Assembly: GCF_016890225.1 (NCBI RefSeq)
Contig: NZ_JAFELM010000002.1
Span: forward strand, 1-64,000
Reading direction: 5' to 3'
Source of the DNA: Bacillus suaedaesalsae
Lineage (GTDB): Bacteria; Bacillota; Bacilli; Bacillales; SA4
DNA length: 64,000 nt
Made by a program: the position numbers and the translations under genes. Under the pieces are notes generated by a model. The model saw only the letters and a list, made by a program, of their open reading frames with translations, had not been told where the DNA came from and made no database searches. Below, one piece after another: positions 1-9,920 of the stretch (positions are counted from its first letter, which is position 1; each line of letters starts with the position of its first letter).

Positions 1-91
<91 letters not shown>

Positions 92-100
92 AAAATAGAG

Positions 101-133
101 AAAGAGTAGCTGTTGATCAGTTACTCTTTTTTT
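101..133 (+). terminator. Rho-independent terminator of the rRNA operon
   Basis: AAAGAGTAGCTG at 101-112 pairs with CAGTTACTCTTT at 118-129 around the loop TTGAT and is followed by a run of T. It ends the rRNA operon. Confidence 0.9.
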
Positions 134-224
134 GTTGGTTTTTTCTAGTCCGTCACGATGAAAAAGTTTGAAGTAGACAATAAAGTGAGGATAAAAAGGA
201 GCAAGAAGGTCGAGAAGAGAAGGA

Positions 225-349
225 ACTTCTGCTAAAGGCGCGCACGTCCTGTCCGCAACGCAGAAGTCAGCACATCCTGTGCAAGCAAGAACAGAGCGTA
301 CAACTGTACGTGAGGATCTGAACGAATGAAGCTGACGAAGAGATTCGTC
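225..349. repeat. Array of four hairpins downstream of the rRNA operon
   Basis: The 520-base stretch between the 5S terminator and the MgtC-family gene holds no gene that I accept. Part of it is strongly structured. ACTTCTGC (225-232) pairs with GCAGAAGT (260-267). GCACA-TCC-TGTGC occupies 270-282. CGTACA-AC-TGTACG occupies 297-310. GACGAA-GAGA-TTCGTC occupies 334-349. The words CACGTCCTGT (243-252) and CACATCCTGT (271-280) are near copies of each other. It may be an interspersed repeat or the debris of an rRNA spacer; its function is unknown. I see nothing definite in 134-224. Confidence 0.55.
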
Positions 350-373
350 GCTCAATTTTGTCCGAACCAGCTC

Positions 374-428
374 GAGCGGCGATGGTATTTGGTACGCAAG
401 TCCCTGTGAGAGGTAGGACGTCGCCAAA
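374..428 (+). pseudogene. Degenerate duplicate of the 5S rRNA 3' end
   Basis: This stretch repeats the last 50 or so bases of the 5S rRNA at 41-91 with substitutions and small indels. GGCGATGGTA, then GTCCCTGTGAGAG, then GTAGGACGTCGCCAA can all be aligned. The 5' part of the gene is absent, so this cannot be a functional 5S rRNA. The following terminator is also a near copy of the one at 101-133. I infer a relic of a duplicated or deleted rRNA operon end. Confidence 0.8.
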
Positions 429-435
429 CAATAAG

Positions 436-469
436 AAAAAGAGTAACTGTATATCAGTTACTCTTTTTT
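436..469 (+). terminator. Second copy of the rRNA operon terminator
   Basis: AAAAAGAGTAACTG (436-449) pairs with CAGTTACTCTTTTT (455-468) around the loop TATAT, with a T tail. The stem is nearly the same as that at 101-129. It follows the 5S relic in the same relative position. Confidence 0.8.
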
Positions 470-653
470 CTTGTCCGAAATAGCTTTTTTGAAGAAGTTT
501 TAACTGTACGTTTTTGGAGTAACCAGTTGGTTGCTCTAATATTAGTTGTATGAGGTAAAAAAAGCTTTTGTACATCTTCTTAAGAGCATTGTCAGTCATA
601 AAAGAAGTCTATAAACGATAGGATGTGGTAATACAGTAAAGGGGGATTCATGG

Positions 654-1325
654 ATGATTCAAGTAGCTTTCCATCCAGAGCTTCCCATTATTATGGGACG
701 TTTAGTACTAGCCGTATTACTATGCGGATTAATAGGTTTTGAAAGAGAGATCAATCAGCACCCTGCAGGTTTTCGTACGCATTTACTAGTTGGAGTAGGT
801 TCTTGTTTAATGATGGTTTTATCATTATATGGGTTTGATCCGTTTCTTGAAGAGGAGAATATACGATTTGATCCAGCGCGCATTCCAGCATACGTTATTA
901 GTGGTATTGGATTTTTAGGAGCAGGTACGATTTTAGTAAAGGATTCAACAGTAAGAGGATTAACGACTGCGGCTTCCATTTGGGTCGTGGCAGGATTGGG
1001 TCTAATTATTGGAGCTGGGTTATATTCAGTTGCTGTTGTAACAACCATACTTATTTTGTTGATATTGATTGCATTAAATAAGTTTGAGAGTTCTGTTATC
1101 CAAAGAAGAAAAAAAGAAAAATTAGAAGTAACCGTAACAAATAAAGAATGCTTAAGGCAGGTATTAACTCTTGTTCAAGAATATAAAGGTCAGATACATA
1201 ATATAAAAGCTAAAGATGACTTTAGCGAATTTATCATAAGCTTTAGTATTGATAAACGAAGTGAAATGAAACTTGTACAACAATTATTTTTCATAAATGG
1301 CGTAGAAAGTTTTACAAATTTATAA
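654..1325 (+). CDS. MgtC/SapB family membrane protein
   Basis: This 223-residue protein has an N-terminal half of about four hydrophobic segments (residues 10-145) and a soluble C-terminal domain of about 75 residues. The family signatures are GLIGFERE near residue 25, the HPAGFRTHLLVGVGS block, and GIGFLGAGTI near residue 83. MgtC proteins are tied to magnesium-limited growth and, in some pathogens, to inhibition of the F-ATPase. Which role applies here cannot be read from sequence. The start chosen has AAAGGGGG eight bases upstream; an out-of-frame ATG at 650 was not used. It stands alone between the rRNA end and ctsR. A weak TTGTCA/TATAAA pair lies at 589-615. Confidence 0.85.
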   Translation: MIQVAFHPELPIIMGRLVLAVLLCGLIGFEREINQHPAGFRTHLLVGVGSCLMMVLSLYGFDPFLEEENIRFDPARIPAYVISGIGFLGAGTILVKDSTVRGLTTAASIWVVAGLGLIIGAGLYSVAVVTTILILLILIALNKFESSVIQRRKKEKLEVTVTNKECLRQVLTLVQEYKGQIHNIKAKDDFSEFIISFSIDKRSEMKLVQQLFFINGVESFTNL

Positions 1326-1386
1326 AGTGTCATCATGTTTTTTTCTTTTTTTGGCTAGTATAGAGAGAGGATATGAGTTGGCAGAG

Positions 1387-1415
1387 TTGAAATTTTATTA
1401 TGAGCTATATATAAT
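1387..1415 (+). promoter_or_regulatory. SigA promoter of the ctsR operon
   Basis: TTGAAA (1387-1392), a 17-base spacer and a perfect TATAAT (1410-1415) lie ahead of ctsR. The predicted transcript start near 1422 sits directly beside the CtsR operator. Confidence 0.9.
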
Positions 1416-1423
1416 AATATTAT

Positions 1424-1440
1424 AGTCAAAGATAGTCAAA
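1424..1440 (+). promoter_or_regulatory. CtsR operator (heptad direct repeat)
   Basis: AGTCAAA-GAT-AGTCAAA matches the known CtsR box, two heptads RGTCAAA separated by three bases. It lies just downstream of the -10, where bound CtsR would block transcription. The arrangement implies that ctsR represses its own operon and that heat or protein stress relieves the repression. Confidence 0.93.
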
Positions 1441-1458
1441 GTCAGAGAGGTGGGGCGA

Positions 1459-1920
1459 GTGCGTAACATATCCGACATTATAGAGCATTATTTAAAGCAG
1501 GTATTGGATGTTAGTAAGGAAAAGGCTATTGAAATTAAACGTAGTGAGATTGCGGATAAATTTCAATGTGTTCCTTCTCAAATAAATTATGTGATTAATA
1601 CTCGTTTTACTCTTGAAAGAGGATATATTGTTGAGAGTAAAAGAGGTGGAGGCGGCTATATCCGAATTGTAAAGGTTAAAGCACATGACCGAACTCATTT
1701 AATCGACCAAATCCTTCAATTAATTGCTCAACATTTATCTCAATCAAACGCTGAGGGCATCATTCTGCGATTAATAGAAGAGGATATCATTTCAGCACGT
1801 GAAGCAAAGATTATGTTAAGTGTGATGGATCGTTCTGTATTATATATGAACTTACCTGAGCGAGATGAGTTGCGTTCACGATTATTAAAATCAATGTTAA
1901 GTACATTAAGATATAAATAA
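1459..1920 (+). CDS. ctsR: Transcriptional repressor CtsR
   Basis: CtsR represses class III heat-shock genes such as clpC, clpP and clpE. The N-terminal half (residues 1-70) is the winged helix-turn-helix; RSEIADKFQCVPSQINYV is the recognition region, and the glycine-rich wing SKRGGGGYIRI follows. The C-terminal half carries the dimer and McsB-contact helices. The GTG at 1459 is preferred over GTG 1450: GAGGTGG lies five bases upstream of it, and the product then begins MRNISDII, like B. subtilis CtsR, giving 153 residues. It is the first gene of the ctsR-mcsA-mcsB-clpC operon and is probably autorepressed through the box at 1424-1440. Confidence 0.95.
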   Translation: MRNISDIIEHYLKQVLDVSKEKAIEIKRSEIADKFQCVPSQINYVINTRFTLERGYIVESKRGGGGYIRIVKVKAHDRTHLIDQILQLIAQHLSQSNAEGIILRLIEEDIISAREAKIMLSVMDRSVLYMNLPERDELRSRLLKSMLSTLRYK

Positions 1921-1953
1921 TTTAATATGTTCGAGTTTTGGAGAGGTGAGCAT

Positions 1954-2499
1954 ATGATTTGTCAGGATTGTGGGCAAAGACCCGCGAAGTTTCATTTTAC
2001 TAAAATCATAAATGGAGAAAAATCAGAAATTAATTTATGTGATCAATGTGCAAAGGAGAAAGGTGAACTATCGATGTTTTCAGATGGTGGTTTCTCATTT
2101 AATCATTTGTTGGCAGGACTATTAAATTTCGACCAACCATTTAAGGAAAAAACACAAAGTGCATTCTCTCAAGAAGAAGTATTACATTGTGAACGTTGTA
2201 ATATGACTTTTGAACAGTTTGCGAAAATTGGGAAGTTTGGTTGCTCTAATTGTTATAAATCATTTAATCAGCAACTAGAACCGATATTAAGACGATTGCA
2301 TAGTGGAAATACAAGTCATACTGGTAAAATTCCGAAGCGGATAGGTGGTACAATTCACGTACAAAAAGAAATTAAACATTTACGTGAACAATTAAGAGAG
2401 CTTATATCGAAAGAGGAATTTGAACAGGCAGCAACGATACGTGATCAAATTAGAGAACTAGAAACCAAGCTTAATGTTCAGCAAGGGGAGGGACAGTAA
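1954..2499 (+). CDS. mcsA: McsA, activator of the protein-arginine kinase McsB
   Basis: McsA binds and activates McsB and helps inactivate CtsR under stress. Two zinc-binding halves are visible: CQDCG with CDQCA near residues 3-32, and CERCN with CSNCY near residues 85-110. The C-terminal UVR-type helix hairpin (about residues 136-172) contains [14 protein letters not shown]. The ATG at 1954 follows GAGAGGTGAG and matches the family N-terminus MICQ; an in-frame ATG at 1927 would add nine residues without a ribosome site. Length is 181 residues. It ends two bases before mcsB, consistent with coupled translation. Confidence 0.93.
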   Translation: MICQDCGQRPAKFHFTKIINGEKSEINLCDQCAKEKGELSMFSDGGFSFNHLLAGLLNFDQPFKEKTQSAFSQEEVLHCERCNMTFEQFAKIGKFGCSNCYKSFNQQLEPILRRLHSGNTSHTGKIPKRIGGTIHVQKEIKHLREQLRELISKEEFEQAATIRDQIRELETKLNVQQGEGQ

Positions 2500-2501
2500 T
2501 C

Positions 2502-3602
2502 ATGTCACTTCAAAAATTTATTAAGCAAGCAATTAGTCCTTGGATGGAAACGGAAGGTCCTGATTCAGACATTGTATTAAGCAGTCGTATAAGACTTGCA
2601 CGTAATATAGATGCCTATCAATTTCCGAGCATCGCAACAAATGACGAGTCAAAAGAAATTGTAGAGAGATTTAATAAGACCTTTGTTGGTAAAAGCTATG
2701 ACTCTGATTTGAAGTTCGAGATACTTAAAATGGATGAACTCCAACCTATCGAAAAAAGAGTTCTAGTTGAGAAACATCTTATTAGTCCTCAGTTAGCCGA
2801 AGACTCGGCATTTGGTGCATGTGTGCTATCTGAAAATGAAGAAGTAAGTATCATGATTAATGAAGAGGACCATATTCGGATTCAATGCTTATTTCCTGGT
2901 TTTCAACTTACTGAAGCGTTGAAAGTTGCGAGTGGGCTAGATGATTGGTTAGAAGAGCATATTGATTATGCATTTGATGAAAAAAGTGGTTACCTTACAA
3001 GCTGTCCAACTAATGTAGGTACAGGGATGAGAGCATCTGTCATGATGCATTTGCCGGCCTTAGTCATGACTGGCCAAATGAGTAGAATTGTTCCTGCTAT
3101 TAATCAATTAGGACTTGTCGTAAGAGGGATCTATGGTGAGGGCAGTGAAGCATTAGGTAATATCTTCCAAATATCCAATCAAATTACACTAGGAAAAGCT
3201 GAAGAAGATATTGTAGAAGATTTGAATTCTGTTGTCAGCCAGCTCATTGTTCAAGAGAGATCGGCGAGAGAGACACTAATGAAGACATCAGGCATACATC
3301 TGGAAGATAGAGTTCACCGTTCTTTTGGAGTACTAGCCCATAGTAGAATCATTGAATCAAAAGAAGCAGCTCGCTGCTTATCGGATGTACGCCTGGGTAT
3401 TGATTTAGGCTTCATAAAAAATATTTCACGTAATATACTTAATGAACTAATGATTTTAACACAGCCAGGTTTTCTGCAACAATCTGCAGGTGGTGCACTA
3501 AGGCCAAATGAGCGTGACATTCGAAGAGCTACATTAATAAGAGAAAGATTAATAATGGAAAATCGTGATAACGTGGATGACGAAGGAGGCAAAACGATAT
3601 GA
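2502..3602 (+). CDS. mcsB: Protein-arginine kinase McsB
   Basis: McsB phosphorylates arginine residues of proteins, marking them for the ClpC-ClpP protease, and removes CtsR from DNA. It belongs to the phosphagen (guanidino) kinase fold. The ATP-binding SSRIRLARN block is near residue 27, the catalytic loop [13 protein letters not shown] near residue 167, and the phospho-arginine allosteric pocket RDIRRA near residue 337. It has 366 residues. GGGGAGGG precedes the start, and the stop codon overlaps the clpC start in ATGA. Confidence 0.95.
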   Translation: MSLQKFIKQAISPWMETEGPDSDIVLSSRIRLARNIDAYQFPSIATNDESKEIVERFNKTFVGKSYDSDLKFEILKMDELQPIEKRVLVEKHLISPQLAEDSAFGACVLSENEEVSIMINEEDHIRIQCLFPGFQLTEALKVASGLDDWLEEHIDYAFDEKSGYLTSCPTNVGTGMRASVMMHLPALVMTGQMSRIVPAINQLGLVVRGIYGEGSEALGNIFQISNQITLGKAEEDIVEDLNSVVSQLIVQERSARETLMKTSGIHLEDRVHRSFGVLAHSRIIESKEAARCLSDVRLGIDLGFIKNISRNILNELMILTQPGFLQQSAGGALRPNERDIRRATLIRERLIMENRDNVDDEGGKTI

Positions 3603-6040
3603 TGTTTGGACGTTTTACAGAACGTGCTCAAAAGGTATTAGCCTTAGCTCAAGAGGAAGCTGTTCGTCTAGGACATAATAATATTGGGACAGAACATATT
3701 TTATTAGGGTTAGTTCGTGAAGGTGAAGGAATTGCAGCAAAAGCACTTCAAGCTTTAGGACTGAGCCCAGAGAAGATTCAAAAAGAAGTAGAAACATTAA
3801 TTGGTCGAGGGCAAGATGCAACTCAAACCATTCACTATACACCTAGAGCAAAAAAAGTAATCGAGCTATCAATGGATGAAGCAAGAAAGCTTGGCCATTC
3901 ATATGTAGGCACAGAACATATCTTGCTTGGGTTAATCCGTGAAGGAGAAGGTGTAGCTGCAAGAGTGCTAAATAATTTAGGTGTTAGCTTAAATAAGGCA
4001 CGTCAACAAGTACTTCAGTTACTAGGAAGTAATGAATCTTCTTCAGGCTCTCACCAAGGTGGCTCTTCTGTACATGCGAATACACCTACTCTAGATAGTT
4101 TAGCAAGAGATTTAACATCAATCGCTAGGGAAGGTAGCTTAGATCCAGTTATCGGACGAAGTAAAGAAATACAGCGTGTAATAGAAGTACTTAGCCGTCG
4201 TACCAAAAACAATCCTGTGTTAATTGGTGAACCTGGTGTTGGTAAAACGGCAATAGCAGAAGGGTTAGCACAACAAATCGTAAACAATGAAGTACCTGAA
4301 ATTTTACGTGATAAGCGCGTAATGACACTTGATATGGGGACAGTTGTCGCTGGTACTAAGTATCGCGGTGAGTTCGAAGACCGTTTGAAGAAAGTAATGG
4401 ATGAAATTCGCCAAGCCGGAAACATCATTTTATTCATTGATGAGCTTCATACATTAATTGGTGCAGGTGGAGCAGAAGGGGCAATTGATGCTTCTAACAT
4501 CTTAAAGCCATCGCTTGCAAGAGGCGAGCTTCAATGTATTGGTGCAACAACGTTAGATGAGTACCGTAAGTATATTGAAAAGGATGCGGCTCTTGAGCGA
4601 AGATTCCAACCAATCCAGGTGGATGAGCCGACATTAGAAGAGTCCATTCAAATTTTAAAAGGTCTTCGAGATCGTTATGAAGCTCATCACCGTGTATCCA
4701 TTACGGATGAGGCAATTATAGAAGCGGTAAAGCTATCTGATCGTTATATTACAGACAGATTCCTGCCAGATAAAGCAATTGACTTAATTGATGAAGCTGC
4801 CTCTAAGGTACGCTTACGTTCCTATACAACGCCTCCTAACTTAAAAGAGCTGGAACTAAAGCTTGATGAAGTAAGAAAAGAGAAGGATGCGGCTGTCCAA
4901 AGTCAAGAATTCGAAAAGGCAGCATCTCTACGTGATTCAGAGCAAAAGCTACGCGAACAATTAGATGAGACGAAAAAGTCTTGGAAAGAAAAGCAAGGGC
5001 AAGAAAATTCAGAGGTTACAACAGAAGATATCGCTTTAGTTGTCGCAAGCTGGACTCGAATTCCAGTTTCAAAACTGGCAGAATCTGAAACTGAAAAATT
5101 ATTAAAGTTAGAAGAAATTCTTCACTCCAGAGTAATTGGACAGGATGAAGCTGTAATTGCAGTATCAAAAGCCGTTCGCCGTGCTCGTGCTGGATTAAAA
5201 GATCCGAAGCGTCCAATAGGATCATTTATTTTCTTAGGGCCAACTGGTATTGGTAAAACTGAACTTGCTCGCACATTGGCAGAAGCGATGTTCGGTGATG
5301 AGGATGCAATGATTCGTATTGATATGTCTGAGTATATGGAGAAGCATTCTACTTCTCGATTAGTAGGATCACCTCCTGGTTATGTAGGGTATGAGGAAGG
5401 TGGCCAGTTAACAGAGAAGGTTAGAAGAAAACCATACTCAGTTGTACTTTTAGATGAAGTAGAGAAAGCACATCCAGATGTATTTAATATATTACTTCAA
5501 GTATTAGAAGATGGCAGACTGACAGATTCTAAAGGACGCGTCGTAGACTTTAGAAATACGATTGTCATTATGACCTCTAATGTAGGGGCAGACACACTTA
5601 AACGTAATAAGTACGTAGGCTTCAATATTCAAGATGAAAACCAAGATTATAAGGATATGAAGGGGAAAGTAATGGAAGAGCTAAAAAAGGCATTCCGCCC
5701 TGAGTTCTTAAATCGTATTGATGAAATGATTGTGTTCCACTCGTTAGAGAAGAAACACTTAAAGGAAATTGTAACGCTTATGGTTCAGCAATTACAAAAG
5801 CGTTTAACAGAGCAGCAAATTGATTTAATTGTAACAGATAGCGCAATTGATAAGCTTGCTGAAGAAGGAACAGATTTAGAATATGGTGCACGTCCATTAC
5901 GTAGGTCTATCCAGAAAAACGTAGAAGACCGATTATCAGAAGAACTGCTAAAAGGTACGATTGAGAAAGGTCAACGTGTGGAACTAACAGTTGAGGATAA
6001 TGAGTTTGTAGTACGAACTGTTGAGAAGACAACAGTGTAA
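3599..6040 (+). CDS. clpC: ATP-dependent Clp protease ATPase subunit ClpC
   Basis: This cytoplasmic AAA+ unfoldase feeds substrates to ClpP. Residues 1-150 are two Clp-N repeats, each containing GTEHILLGL. The first AAA module has Walker A GEPGVGKT near residue 207. The middle UVR/M domain contains [14 protein letters not shown] near residue 438 and is where adaptors such as MecA dock. The second AAA module has Walker A GPTGIGKT near residue 545. KYVGF near residue 667 is the ClpP-docking loop. It has 813 residues. The start overlaps the mcsB stop by four bases; GAAGGAGG lies about nine bases upstream. Confidence 0.97.
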   Translation: MMFGRFTERAQKVLALAQEEAVRLGHNNIGTEHILLGLVREGEGIAAKALQALGLSPEKIQKEVETLIGRGQDATQTIHYTPRAKKVIELSMDEARKLGHSYVGTEHILLGLIREGEGVAARVLNNLGVSLNKARQQVLQLLGSNESSSGSHQGGSSVHANTPTLDSLARDLTSIAREGSLDPVIGRSKEIQRVIEVLSRRTKNNPVLIGEPGVGKTAIAEGLAQQIVNNEVPEILRDKRVMTLDMGTVVAGTKYRGEFEDRLKKVMDEIRQAGNIILFIDELHTLIGAGGAEGAIDASNILKPSLARGELQCIGATTLDEYRKYIEKDAALERRFQPIQVDEPTLEESIQILKGLRDRYEAHHRVSITDEAIIEAVKLSDRYITDRFLPDKAIDLIDEAASKVRLRSYTTPPNLKELELKLDEVRKEKDAAVQSQEFEKAASLRDSEQKLREQLDETKKSWKEKQGQENSEVTTEDIALVVASWTRIPVSKLAESETEKLLKLEEILHSRVIGQDEAVIAVSKAVRRARAGLKDPKRPIGSFIFLGPTGIGKTELARTLAEAMFGDEDAMIRIDMSEYMEKHSTSRLVGSPPGYVGYEEGGQLTEKVRRKPYSVVLLDEVEKAHPDVFNILLQVLEDGRLTDSKGRVVDFRNTIVIMTSNVGADTLKRNKYVGFNIQDENQDYKDMKGKVMEELKKAFRPEFLNRIDEMIVFHSLEKKHLKEIVTLMVQQLQKRLTEQQIDLIVTDSAIDKLAEEGTDLEYGARPLRRSIQKNVEDRLSEELLKGTIEKGQRVELTVEDNEFVVRTVEKTTV

Positions 6041-6050
6041 AGGAAAAGGG

Positions 6051-6077
6051 AAAAGAGGGCATTTTGCCCTCTTTTTT
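6051..6077 (+). terminator. Rho-independent terminator after clpC
   Basis: AAAAGAGGGCA (6051-6061) pairs with TGCCCTCTTTT (6065-6075) and a T tail follows. It ends the heat-shock operon, or attenuates read-through into radA. Confidence 0.9.
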
Positions 6078-6171
6078 CAAATGAAAGCTGACTTCAAACT
6101 GTAAAATCCTAAAAAGAAAGATTATGATATCATGAGTCTATGAATACAATGGTTAGGAGATTAAGATTTAT

Positions 6172-7548
6172 ATGGTAAAGAGAAAAACAAAGTTCACATG
6201 CCAGGCATGTGGATACGAATCACCGAAATGGATGGGGAAATGTCCTGGATGTGGGGCGTGGAATACCTTAACAGAGGAGCTTGAGCCTAGTAAGTCTTCT
6301 CGTAAGTTGACGTTTACTGCCTCTATGAATGAGGGGAATGCAAAGCCAGTAAAGCTTAAGGAAGTAGAAACGATTCAAGAACCAAGAATTAAAACAGATA
6401 ATAATGAATTTAATCGAGTATTAGGTGGAGGAATTGTACGAGGTTCATTAGTACTGATCGGAGGAGACCCTGGAATAGGTAAATCAACATTACTTCTTCA
6501 AATATCCTCATATTTATCCTCCAAAGACCAAGGTGTTCTATATATATCTGGGGAAGAATCAGTTAAGCAAACGAAGCTGCGAGCAGACCGCCTCAGTGTT
6601 TCCTCTGATGCGTTATATGTATTAGCAGAAACAGATCTTGAGTTTATTACAAAAGCTATTGAAGAGATTTCTCCATCGTTTGTCGTCATTGATTCCATTC
6701 AAACTATATATCATCCGGAAGTGCAGTCTGCACCAGGAAGTGTGTCACAAGTGCGTGAATGTACAGCAGAGTTAATGAGACTTGCAAAGTCCAAGGGTAT
6801 TGCGATTTTTATTGTTGGTCACGTAACGAAGGAAGGAAATATCGCAGGACCACGTCTATTAGAACACATGGTAGATAGCGTTTTATATTTTGAGGGAGAA
6901 CGCCATCACTCATATAGAATACTTAGAGCAGTCAAGAACCGTTTTGGTTCAACTAATGAAATGGGTATTTTTGAAATGAAAGAGGAAGGTCTGGAGGAAG
7001 TTCATAATCCGTCTGAAATCTTTTTGGAAGAACGTTCTAAGGGTGCATCGGGTTCTACTGTTGTGGCATCCATGGAAGGAACTAGACCGGTACTTGTTGA
7101 AATTCAAGCGCTTGTTTCTCCAACAAGCTTTGGGAATCCAAGGCGTATGGCTACAGGATTAGATGTGAACCGTGTTTCTTTATTAATGGCGGTACTAGAG
7201 AAGCGGGTAGGGTTATTATTGCAAAATCAAGATGCCTATTTAAAGGTTGCTGGAGGCGTCAAATTAGATGAACCAGCTATAGACTTAGCTGTTGCTGTTA
7301 GTATTGCATCAAGCTTTCGAGATCAAGTATCTTCTGCTACAGATGTATTAATTGGAGAAGTAGGTTTAACAGGAGAGGTAAGAAGGGTATCGAGAATAGA
7401 GCAACGTGTGCAGGAAGCAGCAAAGCTTGGATTTAAGAGAGTCATTATCCCTAAGAAAAATATGGGGAACTGGAGTGTTCCAGCAGGTATTGAAGTAGTT
7501 GGTGTGGATCATGTTGGGGAGGCATTAAAAGTTACCTTAGGAGGCTAG
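6172..7548 (+). CDS. radA: DNA repair protein RadA (Sms)
   Basis: RadA is a RecA-like ATPase that promotes branch migration of recombination intermediates. An N-terminal C4 zinc finger (CQACG ... CPGCG, residues 10-27) is followed by the ATPase core with Walker [11 protein letters not shown] near residue 97. The RadA-specific KNRFG motif is near residue 255. The C-terminal 170 residues are the Lon-protease-like domain without a catalytic serine-lysine pair. It has 458 residues. TAGGAGA lies upstream. A terminator and 130 bases separate it from clpC, but I could not identify a convincing separate promoter. It ends four bases before disA. Confidence 0.95.
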   Translation: MVKRKTKFTCQACGYESPKWMGKCPGCGAWNTLTEELEPSKSSRKLTFTASMNEGNAKPVKLKEVETIQEPRIKTDNNEFNRVLGGGIVRGSLVLIGGDPGIGKSTLLLQISSYLSSKDQGVLYISGEESVKQTKLRADRLSVSSDALYVLAETDLEFITKAIEEISPSFVVIDSIQTIYHPEVQSAPGSVSQVRECTAELMRLAKSKGIAIFIVGHVTKEGNIAGPRLLEHMVDSVLYFEGERHHSYRILRAVKNRFGSTNEMGIFEMKEEGLEEVHNPSEIFLEERSKGASGSTVVASMEGTRPVLVEIQALVSPTSFGNPRRMATGLDVNRVSLLMAVLEKRVGLLLQNQDAYLKVAGGVKLDEPAIDLAVAVSIASSFRDQVSSATDVLIGEVGLTGEVRRVSRIEQRVQEAAKLGFKRVIIPKKNMGNWSVPAGIEVVGVDHVGEALKVTLGG

Positions 7549-7552
7549 AGGA

Positions 7553-8623
7553 ATGGAATATAGGCCAAGCGCGGTGATAAAGGCAGAAATATTACAATTA
7601 ATTGCACCTGGAACTCCAATTCGTGATGGAATTGAAAATGTTCTACGCTCTAAGACAGGGGGCTTAATTGTAATGGGACATAATGAGGAAGTCCGTTCGC
7701 TCGTGGACGGAGGCTTCACGATTAATTGCCCCTTTTCACCAGCAAACCTATATGAATTAGCAAAAATGGATGGAGCTATCATCTTAAATGAGACGGGTAG
7801 CAAAATCCTCTTTGCGAATGCTCAGCTTGTGCCAGACTCAAGTATTATTTCCTCGGAAACAGGGATGAGGCATCGGACTGCAGAAAGAGTGGCTAAACAA
7901 ACAGGGTGCCTTGTGATTGCTATTTCCGAGCGCAGAAATGTTATCACATTGTATAAAGGTGATTTACGTTATGCACTAAAAGATATTGGGGTAATTTTAA
8001 CAAAAGCAAATCAAGCGATTCAAACATTAGAGAAATATAAAATGGTTCTTAAACAGGGCATAACGAATTTAGGAGCACTTGAATTCGAGGAACTTGTAAC
8101 TCTTTCAGAAGTGCTACAAGTTTTACATCGAATTGAGATGGTCCTACGTATTAAAAATGAGATTCTAAGTTATATTAATGAACTAGGGACAGAAGGAAGA
8201 TTAATTCGATTACAATTAACTGAATTGCTTTCAAACATAGAAGAAGAAGCAATTTTACTCATAAGAGATTACTCTTGCCAACCACATTCAGATTACATAG
8301 CGGTGTTGAAGAGACTACAGGAATTAGCCAATACAGATCTTTTGGATGACTCAGTAATTTTACGTTTATTGGGGTATACTACATCTGTAAATGTTGAAGA
8401 GCTAGTTGCACCAAGAGGTTATCGAATGCTATATAAAATTCCACGGCTACCGATGCCGATTATTGATAATTTGATTGGTACATTTAAAAATTTCCATTCC
8501 ATCGTCAAAGCTACAATAGAAGAATTAGATCGTGTCGAAGGGATCGGAGAAGTACGTGCTCGGAAAATTAGACGAGGTCTAGAAAGACTGCAAGAGCAAC
8601 ATTTAATTGATCGTCAAATGTAA
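7553..8623 (+). CDS. disA: Diadenylate cyclase / DNA integrity scanning protein DisA
   Basis: DisA makes the second messenger c-di-AMP from two ATP and scans DNA for branched structures, halting synthesis when it meets them. The catalytic domain (residues 1-145) contains the DGA motif (AKMDGAII near residue 74) and RHR ([10 protein letters not shown] near residue 108). A helical spine follows. A helix-hairpin-helix DNA-binding domain lies at the C-terminus, with [12 protein letters not shown] near residue 325. It has 356 residues. It is translated directly after radA, whose product inhibits DisA in B. subtilis. Confidence 0.95.
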   Translation: MEYRPSAVIKAEILQLIAPGTPIRDGIENVLRSKTGGLIVMGHNEEVRSLVDGGFTINCPFSPANLYELAKMDGAIILNETGSKILFANAQLVPDSSIISSETGMRHRTAERVAKQTGCLVIAISERRNVITLYKGDLRYALKDIGVILTKANQAIQTLEKYKMVLKQGITNLGALEFEELVTLSEVLQVLHRIEMVLRIKNEILSYINELGTEGRLIRLQLTELLSNIEEEAILLIRDYSCQPHSDYIAVLKRLQELANTDLLDDSVILRLLGYTTSVNVEELVAPRGYRMLYKIPRLPMPIIDNLIGTFKNFHSIVKATIEELDRVEGIGEVRARKIRRGLERLQEQHLIDRQM

Positions 8624-8773
8624 AGGTTAATTGATACCTCATATTCTTTGACATGAACTACTAATGTTTGATATATTAATTGGTAAAAATTGACTAAAAC
8701 TGTTTTTTCGTACAAATTATTTACAAATTCATGTCAAAACAAAAACATTTATTTAAAACCCTTGTAATATTAG

Positions 8774-8801
8774 GTTTCAAAGCTCTCAAAGTGTTTATAA
8801 T
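8774..8801 (+). promoter_or_regulatory. Possible SigA promoter before the PIN/TRAM gene
   Basis: A perfect TATAAT (8796-8801) sits 21 bases before the start codon. The best -35 is the poor GTTTCA at 8774-8779 with a 16-base spacer. The 200-base gap 8624-8822 otherwise shows no gene or clear terminator. Confidence 0.4.
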
Positions 8802-8822
8802 GAAATAGTAGGAGGTGAATCT

Positions 8823-9908
8823 ATGATTAAACGAATTGTGCAATTAAGTTTCTTGTTAGTTGGTGGTACGCTTGGTATCTTTTTTATTCCGTCCTTATTT
8901 TCTTTATTAGAAATTAATAACTTACCTTTTCTAGATTCGCCCTATGTTAGGGCAGGTTTAGGGGCAATTGTATTCTTCCTTATCACATTTTGGTTAGTGG
9001 ATTTTGTCGTAGATTTTGTAAAATGGACTGAAGAAGTACTTGTAAAAGCTTCTGTTGCAGAAGTATTATTTGGTGGCCTGGGACTAATCTTTGGATTAAT
9101 TATTGCATTTTTAATTGCGATTCCAATTAAGACGATTGATTTTCCATTAGTCAATACGGTCATTCCTATATTATTAACACTTTTACTTGGATATTTAGGT
9201 TTTCAAGTTGGGTTTAAAAAGCGCGATGAACTCATTAATGTATTTACTGTTTCAGGCAAATCGAAAAAGAAAGACGCTGAGGAAGATGAGCTGGAGAAAG
9301 GTACATTAAAGATACTAGATACTAGTGTTATTATTGATGGAAGAGTTGCCGATATTTGTCAAACTGGTTTCCTTGAAGGAACAATTGTCATTCCACAATT
9401 TGTTCTTGAAGAATTACAGCATATTGCAGACTCTTCAGATGTGCTAAAGCGTAATCGTGGGCGCAGAGGGTTAGATATTTTAAATCGTATTCAAAAAGAG
9501 CTTTCTATTAAGGTTGAAATTTATGAAGGTGATTTTGAAGAAATTCAAGAAGTAGATAGCAAATTAGTAAAGCTTGCGAAATTAACATCAGGTATTGTTG
9601 TGACAAATGACTTTAATTTAAATAAAGTTTGTGAACTGCAAAATGTTGGGGTTCTTAATATTAATGATCTAGCGAATGCCGTAAAACCAGTAGTATTACC
9701 CGGTGAAGAATTAAACGTTCAAGTGATTAAGGATGGGAAAGAATACAATCAAGGTGTTGCTTATCTAGACGACGGTACGATGATTGTTGTAGAAGATGGT
9801 CGAGATTATATCGGCAAACGAATTGATGTACTCGTAACAAGTGTGCTTCAGACGTCTGCAGGGAGAATGATCTTTGCGAAGCCGAAGTTATTAGAAAAAG
9901 CACTGTAA
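8823..9908 (+). CDS. Membrane-anchored PIN and TRAM domain protein (YacL family)
   Basis: This 361-residue protein begins with four hydrophobic segments (about residues 5-25, 40-62, 82-102 and 107-127). A PIN nuclease-like domain follows at about residues 160-275, starting with [10 protein letters not shown], whose first Asp is a metal ligand, and ending near VVTNDFNL. The C-terminal TRAM domain (about 290-350) is predicted to bind RNA. A membrane-associated ribonuclease role is inferred from the family, and the substrate is unknown. AGGAGGTGA precedes the start. The gene holds this position, before ispD, in B. subtilis. Confidence 0.88.
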   Translation: MIKRIVQLSFLLVGGTLGIFFIPSLFSLLEINNLPFLDSPYVRAGLGAIVFFLITFWLVDFVVDFVKWTEEVLVKASVAEVLFGGLGLIFGLIIAFLIAIPIKTIDFPLVNTVIPILLTLLLGYLGFQVGFKKRDELINVFTVSGKSKKKDAEEDELEKGTLKILDTSVIIDGRVADICQTGFLEGTIVIPQFVLEELQHIADSSDVLKRNRGRRGLDILNRIQKELSIKVEIYEGDFEEIQEVDSKLVKLAKLTSGIVVTNDFNLNKVCELQNVGVLNINDLANAVKPVVLPGEELNVQVIKDGKEYNQGVAYLDDGTMIVVEDGRDYIGKRIDVLVTSVLQTSAGRMIFAKPKLLEKAL

Positions 9909-9920
9909 GTTGGAGGCACA

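Noticed and set aside
267-599. A 110-codon reading frame on the minus strand
   Set aside because: It runs backward through the 5S relic, its terminator and the hairpin array, has no ribosome site and resembles no protein that I know.
1450-1458. GTG at 1450 as the ctsR start
   Set aside because: It lies inside the ribosome site of GTG 1459, and the shorter product matches CtsR homologues.
6078-6171. Promoter for radA
   Set aside because: TATGAT (6124-6129) and TACAAT (6145-6150) lack any suitable -35 at the right distance.
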